A stretch of 64,000 bases of DNA from Mesorhizobium koreense (GTDB lineage Bacteria > Pseudomonadota > Alphaproteobacteria > Rhizobiales > Rhizobiaceae), in assembly GCF_031656215.1 (NCBI RefSeq), contig NZ_CP134228.1, forward strand, positions 496,001-560,000, read 5' to 3'. The notes below the pieces were generated by a model, which saw only the letters and a list, made by a program, of their open reading frames with translations, did no database searches and was not told where the DNA came from. Shown here piece by piece: positions 34,883 to 44,900 of this stretch (position 1 is its first letter; the number at the start of each line of letters is the position of its first letter). A program made the translations under genes and the position numbers.

Positions 34883-35875
34883 TCAGTAAGGGCAGGCATT
34901 GTCCGACATATAGTCGTGGACCTTGATCTTGCCGGAGATGATGTCGGCTTTGGCCGCATCGGCCGCCTTCTGCATTTCCGGCGTGACCAGCGACTTGTTG
35001 TTGTCGTCCATGGCGTAGCCGACGCCGTCCTCGGCAAGGCCGAGATTCTCGACGCCGAAGGAGAACTTCCCGTCCTTCGCGTCCATGAAGGCGTTGTAGA
35101 CGGCAACGTCGACATGCTTGACCATCGAGGTCAGCACATGGCCGGGCTGCAGACCGTTCTGGTTGGAATCGACGCCGATGGCGAGCTTGCCCGCATCCGC
35201 CGCCGCCTGCAGGACGCCGACGCCGGTGCCGCCGGCCGCCGCATAGACCACGTCCGCGCCCTGATCGATCTGAGCCTTGGTGATTTCACCACCCTTGGTC
35301 GGGTCGTTCCATGCCGCCGGGGTGTCGCCGGTCATGTTCTGGATCACCTTGTCATCCGGCTTGGCGGCCTTGACGCCGCCGACATAGCCGCAGGCGAATT
35401 TGCGGATCAGCGGCACGTCCATTCCGCCGACGAAGCCGACCGTGCCGGTCTTGGAGGCGAGCGCCGCCATCACGCCGACGACATAGGAGCCCTCATTCTC
35501 CTTGAAGACGATCGAGCGCACGTTCGGCAGGTCGACGACGGTGTCGACGATGGCAAACTGGGTGTTGGGATATTCGGGCGCCACCTTCTTCAGCGCCTGC
35601 TCGAAGGAGAAGCTCATCACCACGATCGGGCTGTTGCCGTCCTCGGCGAACTTCTCCAGCGCCTGCTCGCGCTGCGTGTCATTGGAAATCTCGAAATCGC
35701 GGTAGGCGATGCCGGTCTCCTTCTTGAACTTCTCGGCACCGTGGAAGGCTGCCTCGTTGAAGGATTTGTCGAACTTTCCGCCCAGATCGTAAATGATGGC
35801 GGGTTTGATGTCGGCGGCAAAGGCCGGAAGGGTCATTGCGGCTGCGGCCAGAAGGCCGAGAACGATACGCTTCAT
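34883..35875 (-). CDS. BMP family ABC transporter substrate-binding protein (nucleoside receptor)
   Basis: 330 residues with signal peptide MKRIVLGLLAAAAMTLPAFA, then the PnrA/BMP fold: YDLGGKFDKSFNEAAFHGAE, FAIVDTVVDLPNVRSIVFKE and GFVGGMDVPLIRKFACGYVGG (key parts GGKFDKSFNEAA and GGMDVPLI). It is the periplasmic receptor for the importer encoded at 30320-33959, from which it is separated by two plus-strand genes. The start at 35875 was chosen for the compact signal peptide; an ATG lies three codons earlier. Confidence 0.93.
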   Translation of the reverse strand: MKRIVLGLLAAAAMTLPAFAADIKPAIIYDLGGKFDKSFNEAAFHGAEKFKKETGIAYRDFEISNDTQREQALEKFAEDGNSPIVVMSFSFEQALKKVAPEYPNTQFAIVDTVVDLPNVRSIVFKENEGSYVVGVMAALASKTGTVGFVGGMDVPLIRKFACGYVGGVKAAKPDDKVIQNMTGDTPAAWNDPTKGGEITKAQIDQGADVVYAAAGGTGVGVLQAAADAGKLAIGVDSNQNGLQPGHVLTSMVKHVDVAVYNAFMDAKDGKFSFGVENLGLAEDGVGYAMDDNNKSLVTPEMQKAADAAKADIISGKIKVHDYMSDNACPY

Positions 35876-36077
35876 GTGATCCACACCCTGTCGGTTGTCT
35901 TTTTCCCAATAATATTGCGCCCCGACATCCTCTTATGGTTGCCGGCGCGGCCCTGGCAGGGATTCCTACCCCCGCTTGAAAGGCACTTTTGCATGACGCA
36001 GCGCAAATTACACGCGGATTTTTTGACCGTCTGGAAAACGGCGCGCCAGCTGGTGAGCGCGTCCGCAACCCCCGTGC

Positions 36078-36749
36078 TCAGGAAGCGCCGACCGCCACTT
36101 CGGGCGCCGGATAACGGACGCCTGCTCCCCGTAATACCGAACTGTCGCCCGGATTGCGGCTCAGATATTGCTGGTGCTCGGCCTCGGCGAAGTAGAAGTC
36201 GGAAGCAGGCTCGACCACGGTGGTGATACGGGCGAACCCTGCCTCTCGCAGCGCGGCCTGATAGGCATCGCGTGCAGCAAGTGTCGCCGCGTGCTGGTCT
36301 TCGGTCGTCACATAGATCGCCGAGCGATAGATCGTTCCGATATCGCTGCCCTGGCGCATGCCCTGTGTCGGATCATGGTTCTCCCAGAAGAACTTGAGCA
36401 GTTCCCCATAGGGAACGGTCCCAGGGTCGAAGACGACGCGCACTGTTTCGGCATGGCCGGTCAGGCCGGTGCACACTTCCTGATAGGTGGGGTTCGGCGT
36501 CGAACCGCCAGCATATCCGACGGCCGTGACCCAAACGCCCGGTATCTTCCAGAAAAGAGCCTCCGCGCACCAGAAATTACCCATGGCGAACAGCGCTATT
36601 TCCATGCCTTGCGGATAAGGCTCTTTCAGGGGCCGCTTCGAGGCGCGATGCCTTGTCGCCGTGCGGATCGGCCGGGCGTGGCCCGGGAGCGCCTCGCCGG
36701 CCTTCGGCAGATGCAGTCTCTTGTTCAGCATATCGCTCAGGAAAAACAT
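36078..36749 (-). CDS. MsrA-like protein lacking the catalytic cysteine
   Basis: 223 residues, collinear with rhizobial methionine sulfoxide reductase A, from MFFLSDMLNKRLHLPKAGEA through VTAVGYAGGSTPNPTYQEVCTG, GHAETVRVVFDP, NHDPTQGMRQG and EHQQYLSRNP. The active-site motif GCFWGAE is GNFWCAE, so the catalytic position is Asn58 and a cysteine sits three residues later at Cys61. The C-terminal GYCGLGG-type resolving cysteine segment is replaced by DSSVLRGAGV. Cys61 and Cys93 are the only obvious cysteines. The protein may be inactive, have an altered mechanism or bind substrate only. It starts at 36749 with GGAG upstream. Confidence 0.85.
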   Translation of the reverse strand: MFFLSDMLNKRLHLPKAGEALPGHARPIRTATRHRASKRPLKEPYPQGMEIALFAMGNFWCAEALFWKIPGVWVTAVGYAGGSTPNPTYQEVCTGLTGHAETVRVVFDPGTVPYGELLKFFWENHDPTQGMRQGSDIGTIYRSAIYVTTEDQHAATLAARDAYQAALREAGFARITTVVEPASDFYFAEAEHQQYLSRNPGDSSVLRGAGVRYPAPEVAVGAS

Positions 36750-36779
36750 GCAAGGCTCCAGGAAACGCTTGTTGCCCGA

Positions 36780-37097
36780 TCATTCGGCGGCAAAGTCGCC
36801 GTGCCGCTCGGGACGGTGCCCGATCGCGTAAAGAAGAAGAGCAAGCACGGCAAAGACGATCGCGCCCGGTGCGGAGAGAAGCCACACCGCGACAATATCC
36901 CAGAGGAGCGGCCAGCGGCCTTCCACCATCGCCCGCAGACTATCCAGCGTAGCGGGCGACAATGTCTTCCAGCTCTCGCCGAGTGGGGTCAGAACCAGCC
37001 TCGACATCGCCACCGATCGGGTGGCATCGAGAACCGCCAGGATCACGGCCAGCGCCAGTGAGATCGTGGCGAGAAGACGAAAGACAAATCGGATCAT
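36780..37097 (-). CDS. Conserved small inner-membrane protein, unknown function
   Basis: 105 residues with two hydrophobic segments ([18 protein letters not shown] and [18 protein letters not shown]) flanking a soluble region containing [20 protein letters not shown]. The layout is that of small conserved rhizobial proteins of unknown role. It lies 30 bp upstream of the MsrA-like gene on the same strand, and the two may be cotranscribed. Confidence 0.7.
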   Translation of the reverse strand: MIRFVFRLLATISLALAVILAVLDATRSVAMSRLVLTPLGESWKTLSPATLDSLRAMVEGRWPLLWDIVAVWLLSAPGAIVFAVLALLLYAIGHRPERHGDFAAE

Positions 37098-37167
37098 GGC
37101 AAAGCGTAGCCGCGCCGCCGCCGATCGGCAATGGCGGGGAAAGGGCCAAAAGCCGCGTTCGCAGCGC

Positions 37168-37196
37168 TTGGCATTCCGGTTCGGATCGACTAGATG
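37168..37196 (+). promoter_or_regulatory. Predicted promoter of tRNA-Ser(GGA)
   Basis: TTGGCA (37168-37173) and TAGATG (37191-37196) are separated by 17 bp and lie about 50 bp before the mature tRNA 5' end, a normal distance for a tRNA precursor. Confidence 0.5.
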
Positions 37197-37245
37197 AGCC
37201 GGGGTGCGGGGATCAAGCCGGCAAAACGGCGGATATCCTGGCCGC

Positions 37246-37335
37246 GGAGAGGTGGCCGAGTGGTCGAAGGCGCACGCCTGGAACGCGTGTATACGGGCAA
37301 CCGTATCAAGGGTTCGAATCCCTTTCTCTCCGCCA
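37246..37335 (+). tRNA. tRNA-Ser (anticodon GGA)
   Basis: 90 bases with the long variable arm of class II tRNAs. The acceptor GGAGAGG pairs with TCTCTCC, the D-arm begins GGCCGAGTGG, the anticodon loop CTGGAAC carries GGA, the T-arm is GGGTTCGAATCCC, and a genomic CCA ends the gene. It remains intact because the island that uses its 3' end as attachment site restored the sequence. Confidence 0.95.
37322..37335 (+). other. attL core: island attachment site in the tRNA-Ser 3' end
   Basis: CTTTCTCTCCGCCA, the last 14 bases of the tRNA, recurs exactly at 51303-51316, just beyond the integrase gene. Identity stops on both sides (C against A before, A against C after). This is the expected structure of an island integrated into a tRNA 3' end by a P4-type integrase. 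Confidence 0.75.
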
Positions 37336-37666
37336 AATTTGTTCTCTAAGCAATTGTTTTAACATACTTATCCTGATAATTATTATCTCATCCCCACTTC
37401 TTTCCCCAATCGATGGATCGGGTCCCATCTCCGGGCGACCGCATGACGCAACCCACCGGGGTGCACCCGTCCACTTTATGAGCGGGTCCCTCCGATTGCC
37501 TACATACTAATCAAGGAGCGCGATTTTAAAACGAGTTCCAGCCGGTCCATCTTTTTGCCCGGCGATGGATCGGATTAGGCTCCTATGGCTCGATGCCATC
37601 GAGGGCTTACCCACTCCCGAAGCACGGTGCATACGCCGTGGCGAAAGCGGGGGAAGAAATATCATT
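37336..37666. other. Island left edge, no gene recognised
   Basis: The 331 bp between the tRNA and the first island gene contain no convincing coding frame. They hold the candidate integrase arm site at 37390-37407 and two related ATGGATCGG segments (37412 and 37565). A terminator for the minus-strand gene ending at 37667 was not found. Confidence 0.6.
37390..37407. promoter_or_regulatory. Candidate integrase/excisionase arm-binding site, left
   Basis: TCCCCACTTCTTTCCCCA differs in only two adjacent bases from the segment at 51163-51180 ahead of the integrase gene. On the minus strand each contains two direct TGGGGA repeats 12 bp apart, typical of arm-type sites bound by the N-terminal domain of P4-like integrases. 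The left site is 55 bp inside attL, the right one 123 bp inside attR. Confidence 0.45.
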
Positions 37667-38416
37667 CTATTTATGACTTTTGACCACTCCTAGCACGTTG
37701 CTGGAAGTATACGTATCCAACCACGACATGCTCGTTGCCTCGGTTGCGCCGATAGGTATCAGCGAGAAGCTGCGAGCACTGGAGCATTCGTCCGGCGAAG
37801 GAGCAGGCAAGTCGCGCGCTGACCTGAGGGTAGTTTCGGGAAACTGCGTCCTGAAAGCCAATTCTATTGCGGGAGACGCCTGATCGTAGAATGCGATGTC
37901 TCTCTGACTAGTCGTTGTCGCAGCAGTTTTGATCAGAGCCTTAGGCACGCCACTGCAGGCAACGAAAAACGTCGGGCTTGTTGTGCCGGGAACCGAGACT
38001 TCGTACCCAGCCTTGGACGCGACATATGACCACTTTATGGAAAGCTTGGCTCCAGCTTCGATAGGGCTGTCAGGCGGCTTAACGTCAGAACCACAGTCGC
38101 TTGAAGGGTCGACGGTGAGATCATCAACCGCCATAGGTTCGCTAGGTGGCGTTTTCTTGTCGTCGCAATAGTAAAACGTCACAGTTTTTCCGGACGGATG
38201 TCCGTAAAAAAAGCCAATATCATACGATTTCTTGACAAAAGCAAAAATCTTCTGAGTGGTGACGTAAATTGTACCCTGCTCTCCTTTATTCAATTTCGAC
38301 AAAAATTTACTGAAATCTTCCTGCCTATTCACCTGCTTTATGTCCGAGGCCGATTGTGCGTTAGCCGGGTGCTGCAGCAGAGCTAGAAGACATACCGCGC
38401 AAACAATCCTAATCAT
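37667..38416 (-). CDS. Predicted secreted protein of unknown function (island)
   Basis: 249 residues with signal peptide MIRIVCAVCLLALLQHPANA. The mature protein has a segment VTFYYCDDKKTPPSEP and four later cysteine or serine-rich stretches (SSDCGSD, VACSG, PDECSSA), which suggests disulfides in the periplasm. No domain is recognised. Its start overlaps the stop of the membrane-protein gene upstream by 8 bp, so the two form one transcription and translation unit. Base composition is poorer in GC than the chromosome, supporting recent transfer. Confidence 0.7.
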   Translation of the reverse strand: MIRIVCAVCLLALLQHPANAQSASDIKQVNRQEDFSKFLSKLNKGEQGTIYVTTQKIFAFVKKSYDIGFFYGHPSGKTVTFYYCDDKKTPPSEPMAVDDLTVDPSSDCGSDVKPPDSPIEAGAKLSIKWSYVASKAGYEVSVPGTTSPTFFVACSGVPKALIKTAATTTSQRDIAFYDQASPAIELAFRTQFPETTLRSARDLPAPSPDECSSARSFSLIPIGATEATSMSWLDTYTSSNVLGVVKSHK

Positions 38417-39101
38417 CGTCCACGTCCCTTGTCACATCTCGAATGCCGATGATATCTCCCGTGGATTGATTTCCAATGACGAGAAATCCCTCTTTCTTAG
38501 ATTCCTTGTTATTCGCCACCCCGGCGGCAAGTGGGCAGATTGTGTAGACAACATTATTTGCAGTTGCAATTACGAGTACGAACCGCTGCTTCTGAAAGCA
38601 ATCTTCGATTGCCGCCGTGCGGCGGAGGGGTAATCTAAATGAGGATTCATTTAAGCTCCGCCTGAACGCAATCTGTGCTCCGTGGAGCTCCCAAATGTTA
38701 TCTGCCTTCTTTGTAGCTTTTGCCTCGGCAACGCTCGCGACATATGGATATGCGATGACTACAAAAGCAACGCTGAGTACAACTATTCCTGTATTGCTTT
38801 TAATATATTTTCTTGCATGGAGATATATATTGTCAATTATAAAATAAACTGCAGTGATAAATATTATTAATATCAGTATAGGAATTATAATAGCGTAGCT
38901 GAAGAAGACATTTGCCGAATATGATAAAACTATAGGAAGTGGAAGATCAATTTCGTGAATTGATATACCAAAAATACTTAGGAATTTTGAAAGATAAATT
39001 ATTCCTGCAAAGTATATAAACACCACTGGTTGCAGAACCAGAACCAATTCGATGAGCCGTTCTGTAAATTTATCGGCACCGACGCCCCGCACGCTTGGCA
39101 T
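38409..39101 (-). CDS. Predicted multi-pass membrane protein of unknown function (island)
   Basis: 230 residues. Four hydrophobic segments occupy roughly residues 18-45, 55-90 (two, IIIPILILIIFITAVYFII) and 103-125 (IVVLSVAFVVIAYPYVAS), followed by a soluble domain of about 100 residues with IWELHGAQIAFRR and RFVLVIATANNVVYTICP. It is strongly A+T-rich. It precedes and overlaps the secreted-protein gene. The function is unknown; a membrane effector in a defence or toxin module is a guess from context only. Confidence 0.65.
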   Translation of the reverse strand: MPSVRGVGADKFTERLIELVLVLQPVVFIYFAGIIYLSKFLSIFGISIHEIDLPLPIVLSYSANVFFSYAIIIPILILIIFITAVYFIIDNIYLHARKYIKSNTGIVVLSVAFVVIAYPYVASVAEAKATKKADNIWELHGAQIAFRRSLNESSFRLPLRRTAAIEDCFQKQRFVLVIATANNVVYTICPLAAGVANNKESKKEGFLVIGNQSTGDIIGIRDVTRDVDDD

Positions 39102-39309
39102 TGCATGCTGTCCCCCAAATTGGGCCGGAGGTTAACATAAACGCGAGACAAGAGAAATGCGTCGCTCGGTCTGTGGCATCTTTCGTTGGCAATCCCTTTG
39201 CGCGTTCGAGATAGCTAACGCTATGCTGGACTGTTCATTTTGGCGTCCTTATTGAGGCTGGTTACGCAGGCGTCAGGCCGGCGCGAGTTTCACAGCGTAT
39301 GCGAATTCC

Positions 39310-40809
39310 ATGGCCAGGCTTTCACAAACAGAACTTGAACGGCACCTTTGGGGCGCGGCAGACATCCTTCGTGGCACGGTCGATGCCGCAGACTACAAAC
39401 AGTACATTTTCGGTCTGCTGTTCTATAAGCGCCTGTGCGACGTGTGGGACGAGGAGTTCGAGGCGCTTCTGGCCGAGACGGGCGACCGGGAGGAAGCCGC
39501 TGATCCCGATGAGCACCGCTTCCACATTCCGAAGGAACACCGCTGGGATGCCGTGCGCCAGCAGTCGACCCTGATTGGCCAGCGGCTGAACAACGCGCTG
39601 AACGCCATCGAAGATGCCAATATCCGGCTGCGTGGCGTGTTCGGCGATGTGGATTTCGCCAATCAGGACCGCTTTTCCGACGCCCTGCTGGAAAAGCTGC
39701 TCGCGCATTTCGAGAAGCACCGGTTGCGCAATGTTGATGTTCCCGCCGACATGCTGGGCGACGCCTACCTCTATCTCATCAAGATGTTCGCCGAGGGCGC
39801 GGGCAAGAAGGGTGGGGAGTTCTACACGCCCCGACAAATCGTACGCCTTATGGTTGAGATCGTCGAGCCGCGTCCCGGCATGTCGATCTACGATCCGACC
39901 TGTGGCTCAGGCGGCATGTTGCTGGAGGCGGTCCAGTATCTGAAGGATCGGGGCGAGGATGCCCGCACCCTGTCGCTCTATGGGCAGGAGAAGAACTTCG
40001 CCACGTGGGGCATCGCCGAGATCAACCTGTTCCTGCACAATGTGGACGACGCCTTCATCGCCAAGGGCGACACGATCCTTTCGCCGAAGCGGTATGATCC
40101 CAAGGCTCATGAGTTCGTGGAGGGCATTGGAGCCTATGACCGGGTGCTGGCCAATCCGCCATTCTCGGAAAAGGTGTGGGGTTATGAGGTCTGGCAGAAC
40201 GGCGATCCGTTCGGGCGCGATGCCTATGGTTGCCCACCGAAGGGCTATGGTGATCTCGCTTTCGTTCAGCATATGCTCGCCAGCCTAAAGGATGACGGTA
40301 TGCTGGCGGTGGTCGTGCCACATGGCGTCCTGTTCCGTGGCGGGGCCGAGGGGCGCATCAGGGAGGCCATGCTTGCCGCAGATGTGATCGAGGCCATCGT
40401 GGGCCTCGCTCCCAACTTGTTCTATGGCGCGGGCATCCCTGCCGCCCTGTTGGTGTGCAGCAAGGCCAAGCCTGCCGAACGACGAGGCAAGGTGCTGATC
40501 GTCAACGGCGACACCACCTTACAGCCGGGTAAGGCGCAGAACTTCCTGACCGACGATCACGTCCGCACGCTGGCTGATGCCGTCCATGGCTTCGCCGATG
40601 TCGAGAAGCTGGCCCGCGTCGTCCCCATCGCCGAGATCGCCGCCAACGGCCACAACCTCAACATCAGCCGCTACGTGCAGACGGGCGCGGATGCCGAGGC
40701 AGTCGATGTCGCTGCCGAGGTGGTCAAACTGCAAGCTCTGATCGCCAAGCGCAACGAAGCCGAAGCCGTGATGTTCAGTCACCTGCGGAGGCTCGGCTAT
40801 GTCGAGTGA
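39310..40809 (+). CDS. hsdM: Type I restriction-modification DNA methyltransferase subunit
   Basis: 499 residues. The N-terminal HsdM helical domain (LWGAADILRGTVDAADYKQY) is followed by SAM motif I YDPTCGSGGMLLEA at about residue 195 and the catalytic NPPF motif (LANPPFSEKVWGYE) at about 282, indicating N6-adenine methylation. It works with HsdS to methylate the recognition site and with HsdR to cleave unmodified DNA. Its end overlaps hsdS by 11 bp. Confidence 0.96.
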   Translation: MARLSQTELERHLWGAADILRGTVDAADYKQYIFGLLFYKRLCDVWDEEFEALLAETGDREEAADPDEHRFHIPKEHRWDAVRQQSTLIGQRLNNALNAIEDANIRLRGVFGDVDFANQDRFSDALLEKLLAHFEKHRLRNVDVPADMLGDAYLYLIKMFAEGAGKKGGEFYTPRQIVRLMVEIVEPRPGMSIYDPTCGSGGMLLEAVQYLKDRGEDARTLSLYGQEKNFATWGIAEINLFLHNVDDAFIAKGDTILSPKRYDPKAHEFVEGIGAYDRVLANPPFSEKVWGYEVWQNGDPFGRDAYGCPPKGYGDLAFVQHMLASLKDDGMLAVVVPHGVLFRGGAEGRIREAMLAADVIEAIVGLAPNLFYGAGIPAALLVCSKAKPAERRGKVLIVNGDTTLQPGKAQNFLTDDHVRTLADAVHGFADVEKLARVVPIAEIAANGHNLNISRYVQTGADAEAVDVAAEVVKLQALIAKRNEAEAVMFSHLRRLGYVE

Positions 40810-41998
40810 GGTGCCGAAAGGCTGGGCGGCGCAGCAGCTTGGTCAGGTCGTCCGGGTCGTCACAGGAAAAACGCCGAGTACGAAAGATGACAGGTTCTGG
40901 AATGGCAAAGTGCCATTTGTCACGCCTAGCGACATCGGAGATAGCCCGTGGTGCGATACGGTTGAGCGCCACCTTTCGACCCTCGGGGCCTCAACGGTTT
41001 CGACTGCACCTGCTGGCGCAGTCCTGTTTACTTGCATCGCCTCTATCGGAAAGTCTTGCATTCTCTCAGAACGTTCGGCCTTCAACCAACAGATCAATGC
41101 TTGCATCCCCGGCCCTTCGACCGACAGCTATTTCCTTTACAGCCAGTTGCAGGCTATGGGCGACGAAATCAGGCAGTTAGCCGGAACGACCGCCGTCCCG
41201 ATCATCAACAAGTCCACGTTCTCTACCATTCCAATCTGGCTCCCACCGCTCGACGAGCAGCGGCGGATCGCCGAGGTTCTGCGGTCGGTGGATGAGGCGA
41301 TTGCGGCGGCGGAGAACGCCGTCGTGCAAGCCAACACCGCGCTCCATTTGAACGCTGAAAAGCTGCTTGTTCATGACTTAACGGAGACTGCGAACGAGCG
41401 CCGGTTGGTAGATTTGATCGCATCGCTTGATGCAGGTGTTAGTGTCAATTCCGAAGGGCGACCTGCGGCTGATGGTGAGATTGGAATACTCAAGACAAGT
41501 TGTGTCTCTGGTGGGTATTTTGATCCCGACGAAAACAAGGTCGTTCTACCTGACGAGGTGGCGCGAACCCGCGTGCAGCCAACGGCCAACTCCATCATCA
41601 TAAGCCGTATGAACACCCTTGACCTTGTTGGGGCGAATGCCTTTGTCGCAGAGGATTGCCCTGATCTCTATCTGCCTGACCGGTTATGGCTGCTGAAGAC
41701 CAAGCCAAACATTATGTGTCGATGGTTGGCCTTCTACATGAAGACCGTACGTTTCCGTGCGCAGATTGTGGACATTGCCAGCGGCACGAGCGGCTCCATG
41801 AAAAATATTTCCAAAGCCCGACTTTCGGACATCGCGATGCACGTTCCGGAATACACGGAGCAGGAACGCGCCGTTGACATATTGACGGCAATGGAAAGCG
41901 CCATGTTGTCTGCTCAAGCTGTCGCCCGATCCTATAGAGAAATGCGCCAGTCTCTCATGTCCGACCTCCTCTCGGGTCGCGTGCGGGTGCCCGCATGA
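40799..41998 (+). CDS. hsdS: Type I restriction-modification specificity subunit
   Basis: 399 residues with two target-recognition domains (about 5-160 and 205-375), each followed by a coiled-coil spacer. The first has VVTGKTPSTKDDRFWNGKVP and WLPPLDEQRRIAEVLRSVDEA. The second has GILKTSCVSGGYFD and a closing HVPEYTEQERAVDIL. It determines which bipartite DNA sequence the complex recognises, which cannot be predicted here. Both domains look intact. Confidence 0.94.
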   Translation: MSSEVPKGWAAQQLGQVVRVVTGKTPSTKDDRFWNGKVPFVTPSDIGDSPWCDTVERHLSTLGASTVSTAPAGAVLFTCIASIGKSCILSERSAFNQQINACIPGPSTDSYFLYSQLQAMGDEIRQLAGTTAVPIINKSTFSTIPIWLPPLDEQRRIAEVLRSVDEAIAAAENAVVQANTALHLNAEKLLVHDLTETANERRLVDLIASLDAGVSVNSEGRPAADGEIGILKTSCVSGGYFDPDENKVVLPDEVARTRVQPTANSIIISRMNTLDLVGANAFVAEDCPDLYLPDRLWLLKTKPNIMCRWLAFYMKTVRFRAQIVDIASGTSGSMKNISKARLSDIAMHVPEYTEQERAVDILTAMESAMLSAQAVARSYREMRQSLMSDLLSGRVRVPA

Positions 41999-44900
41999 GC
42001 GAATACCGCCTCGCCGAGAAGCCCGCGCTCGATATGCTGGCGGCACTGGGCTGGCAAGTGTTGCCCCCAGCACAGGCTCTGGCGATGCGCGAAGAGGAAA
42101 ACCGCACCATCCTGAAGCCTGTGCTGATCGACGCGCTACGCACGCTCAACGGCATTGGTGCGGAGGATGCCGAGGCGATCTACAATGACCTTGCCACTCT
42201 GTCTGACAACGAGGAGTGGCAACGCAAGCTGCGCGGCGGCTATTCGCGTCGTCTGACCGGTGAGAACCGCGACCGTCCGATTGCGCTGATCGACTTCAAG
42301 AATCAAAGCCGCAACATCTTCCACGTCACCAACCAGTTCCGTGTCGCAACCCAGCGTCCGCGCATCCCTGACATCGTGCTGTTCGTGAACGGTATCCCGC
42401 TGGTGGTGATCGAAGCCAAGTCCCCGCTGAAAACCACGGCCAAAGCCGAGGAAGCCTTCGAGCAGATCAAGCAGTATGAGCGGGACATCCCCCGACTGTT
42501 CTATTCTAATGCCTTCAATCTCGTTACCGATGGCATGGCGACGCTCTATGGTGCGACGGGCGCATCGTCGCAGTTCTATGCCTTGTGGCCTGACGCATGG
42601 CCACGTCACCGCGACGAGTTCGCCGACAACCTCGCCAAAGACATATGGTGCCTGTGCGAGCCTTCGCGGCTACTCGACCTTCTGGCACATTTCATCGTGT
42701 TCGAGACTGATCCGGAAACGGGCCGGAAGATCAAGAAGGTCTGCCGCTATCAGCAATTCCGCGCCGTCAACAAGGCTGTGTCGCGTGTCGCGTTAGGTGA
42801 GCATCGTAAGGGTCTAATTTGGCACACGCAGGGCTCGGGGAAGAGCCTGACAATGGTGTTCCTTGCCCTCAAGCTCAAAACCCATTTGACGCTGGACGCG
42901 CCAACGCTGGCGAACCCCAACATCCTTGTGTTGACTGACCGGATCGACCTCGACGATCAGATCAGCAAGACTTTTGTCGCCTGCGGTCTGCCGAACCCAA
43001 CACAGTGCGGATCGGTCGCAGCACTGCGCGAAGCGGTCAACCGGGGCGGCAACGGGCAAATTCTGCTCTCCACCATCTTTAAGTTCGCCGGGTCAAAGGA
43101 GCCGATCCCGAACTCGGGCGACTGGATCGTATTGGTGGATGAAGCGCACCGCACGCAGGAAAAGGATTTAGGTGCGTTCTTGCAGGCGACCCTGCCGGAC
43201 GCGCATTTCTACGGCTTCACCGGCACCCCGATCAAATCGACCGACAAAGACACCTACGCTCGGTTCAGCATCGCGGGGGAAGGCTATCTCGACAAGTATG
43301 GCATCGACGACGCCGTGCGCGATGGTGCCACCGTGCCGATCCTCTACGAAGGCCGAAAAACCGATTGGGCGATCAATGAGGCCGAGATCGACATCCTGTT
43401 CGACCGCTGGTTCGTGGACCTGCCCGACGACAAGCGCGATGAACTCAAACGCAAGGGCCTGACCGTCGCCAGCATCGCCAAGCACCCCGAACGCATCCGG
43501 CTGATCGCGATGGACATCTGGGTGCACTTCAAGACCGTCTGCCAGCCGGACGGCTTCAAGGCGCAGATCGTTGCCGTGGATCGAGAGGCGGTGATCCTGT
43601 ACCGCGCCGCACTCTCCACCGTCATCGCCGCTGACCTACAACGCGGCGGGATAGAGGTCGAGGCCGCTCAGGCGAAGGCCGACGCCATGATCGCCTGTGT
43701 CTATTCCAAAAGCCAAGAGGACAACAAACCCAGCGAGAACCTGGAGATCGCTTTGCTGCGGGCCGAACTGGAGGCGCACTACCTCGACAATGCCGCCGAG
43801 AAGGACGTGAAGAAGCGGTTCAAGGCCGTGGGGCAAGACCCACAATTCCTGATCGTCTGCGACAAGCTGCTGACCGGCTTCGACGCGCCCGTCGAACACG
43901 TCATGTACCTCGACAAGCCGCTGAAGGAGCATAACCTGCTTCAGGCCATCGCCCGCACCAACCGCACCTGCACGGTCAAGCTGCCGAATGGCGGCGAGAT
44001 CGAAAAGCCCAACGGCCGGATCGTCGATTACATTGGCGTAACCAGCCATCTCGACGACGCGCTGCAATCCTACCGCTCCGAGGATGTCGAGAACGCGATG
44101 CGCGACATCGCCATTCTGCGCAACGATCTGAAGGAAGCCCATGCCCGCTATCGTGCCCAGAAGCGCGCCATGGGGCTGGAGGGCATGGACGAGAAGGCTG
44201 CGGCCTATGCAGCCGCCAAGATTGCGGCAGGTGGCCGGGAAGACGACTGGTTCGATCTCCAGCGGCTGACCCGCGCCTTCATCGGGGTCTATGGTGACCT
44301 GTCGCCCGATCCGGCGATCCTTGAGTTCACCGCCGAGGTGAAATGGGCCGCCGCCTTCCTGCGGCTGGCTACACAGGCGATCTCGAAAGACGAAAGCCTT
44401 GATCACAGGAGCTACTCGGCCAAGATCAGGGAAATGCTGGAGCAGCATGTGCATGTCACCGGCCTATCCACCACGATCCGGCTGCGCAACATTACTGATC
44501 CGAACTTCGCCGACGATTTCGATACCGGCGAAAAGTCAGAGGACGAGTTGCATGAGGCGTTCGTGCGCAAATCCGCCGAGCTTCGCCGCATCACCCGCGA
44601 ACTGGTGGACAAAAATCCGGCACAGTATGGCCGTTTCTCCGAACGGGTGCTGGAGATCATCCGCCGTTTCGAGGAAGGTCAACTTGCCGCCGCCGACGGC
44701 TTGCGCGAGTTCGAGGGCCTGACCGGCCACATTCACGCCGAGCAGGGCGCACATGCCGAACTTGGCATGGACGAGAACGCCTTCTCGATCCTGCGCATCA
44801 TTGAGACCATCGTGCCTGATGCCGACCACGCCGCGTTACAGGATGCCGCTATCGCTATCGGTACGGTCTATGCTGATGCCGCCGCGAGCCAGCCTGCTTT

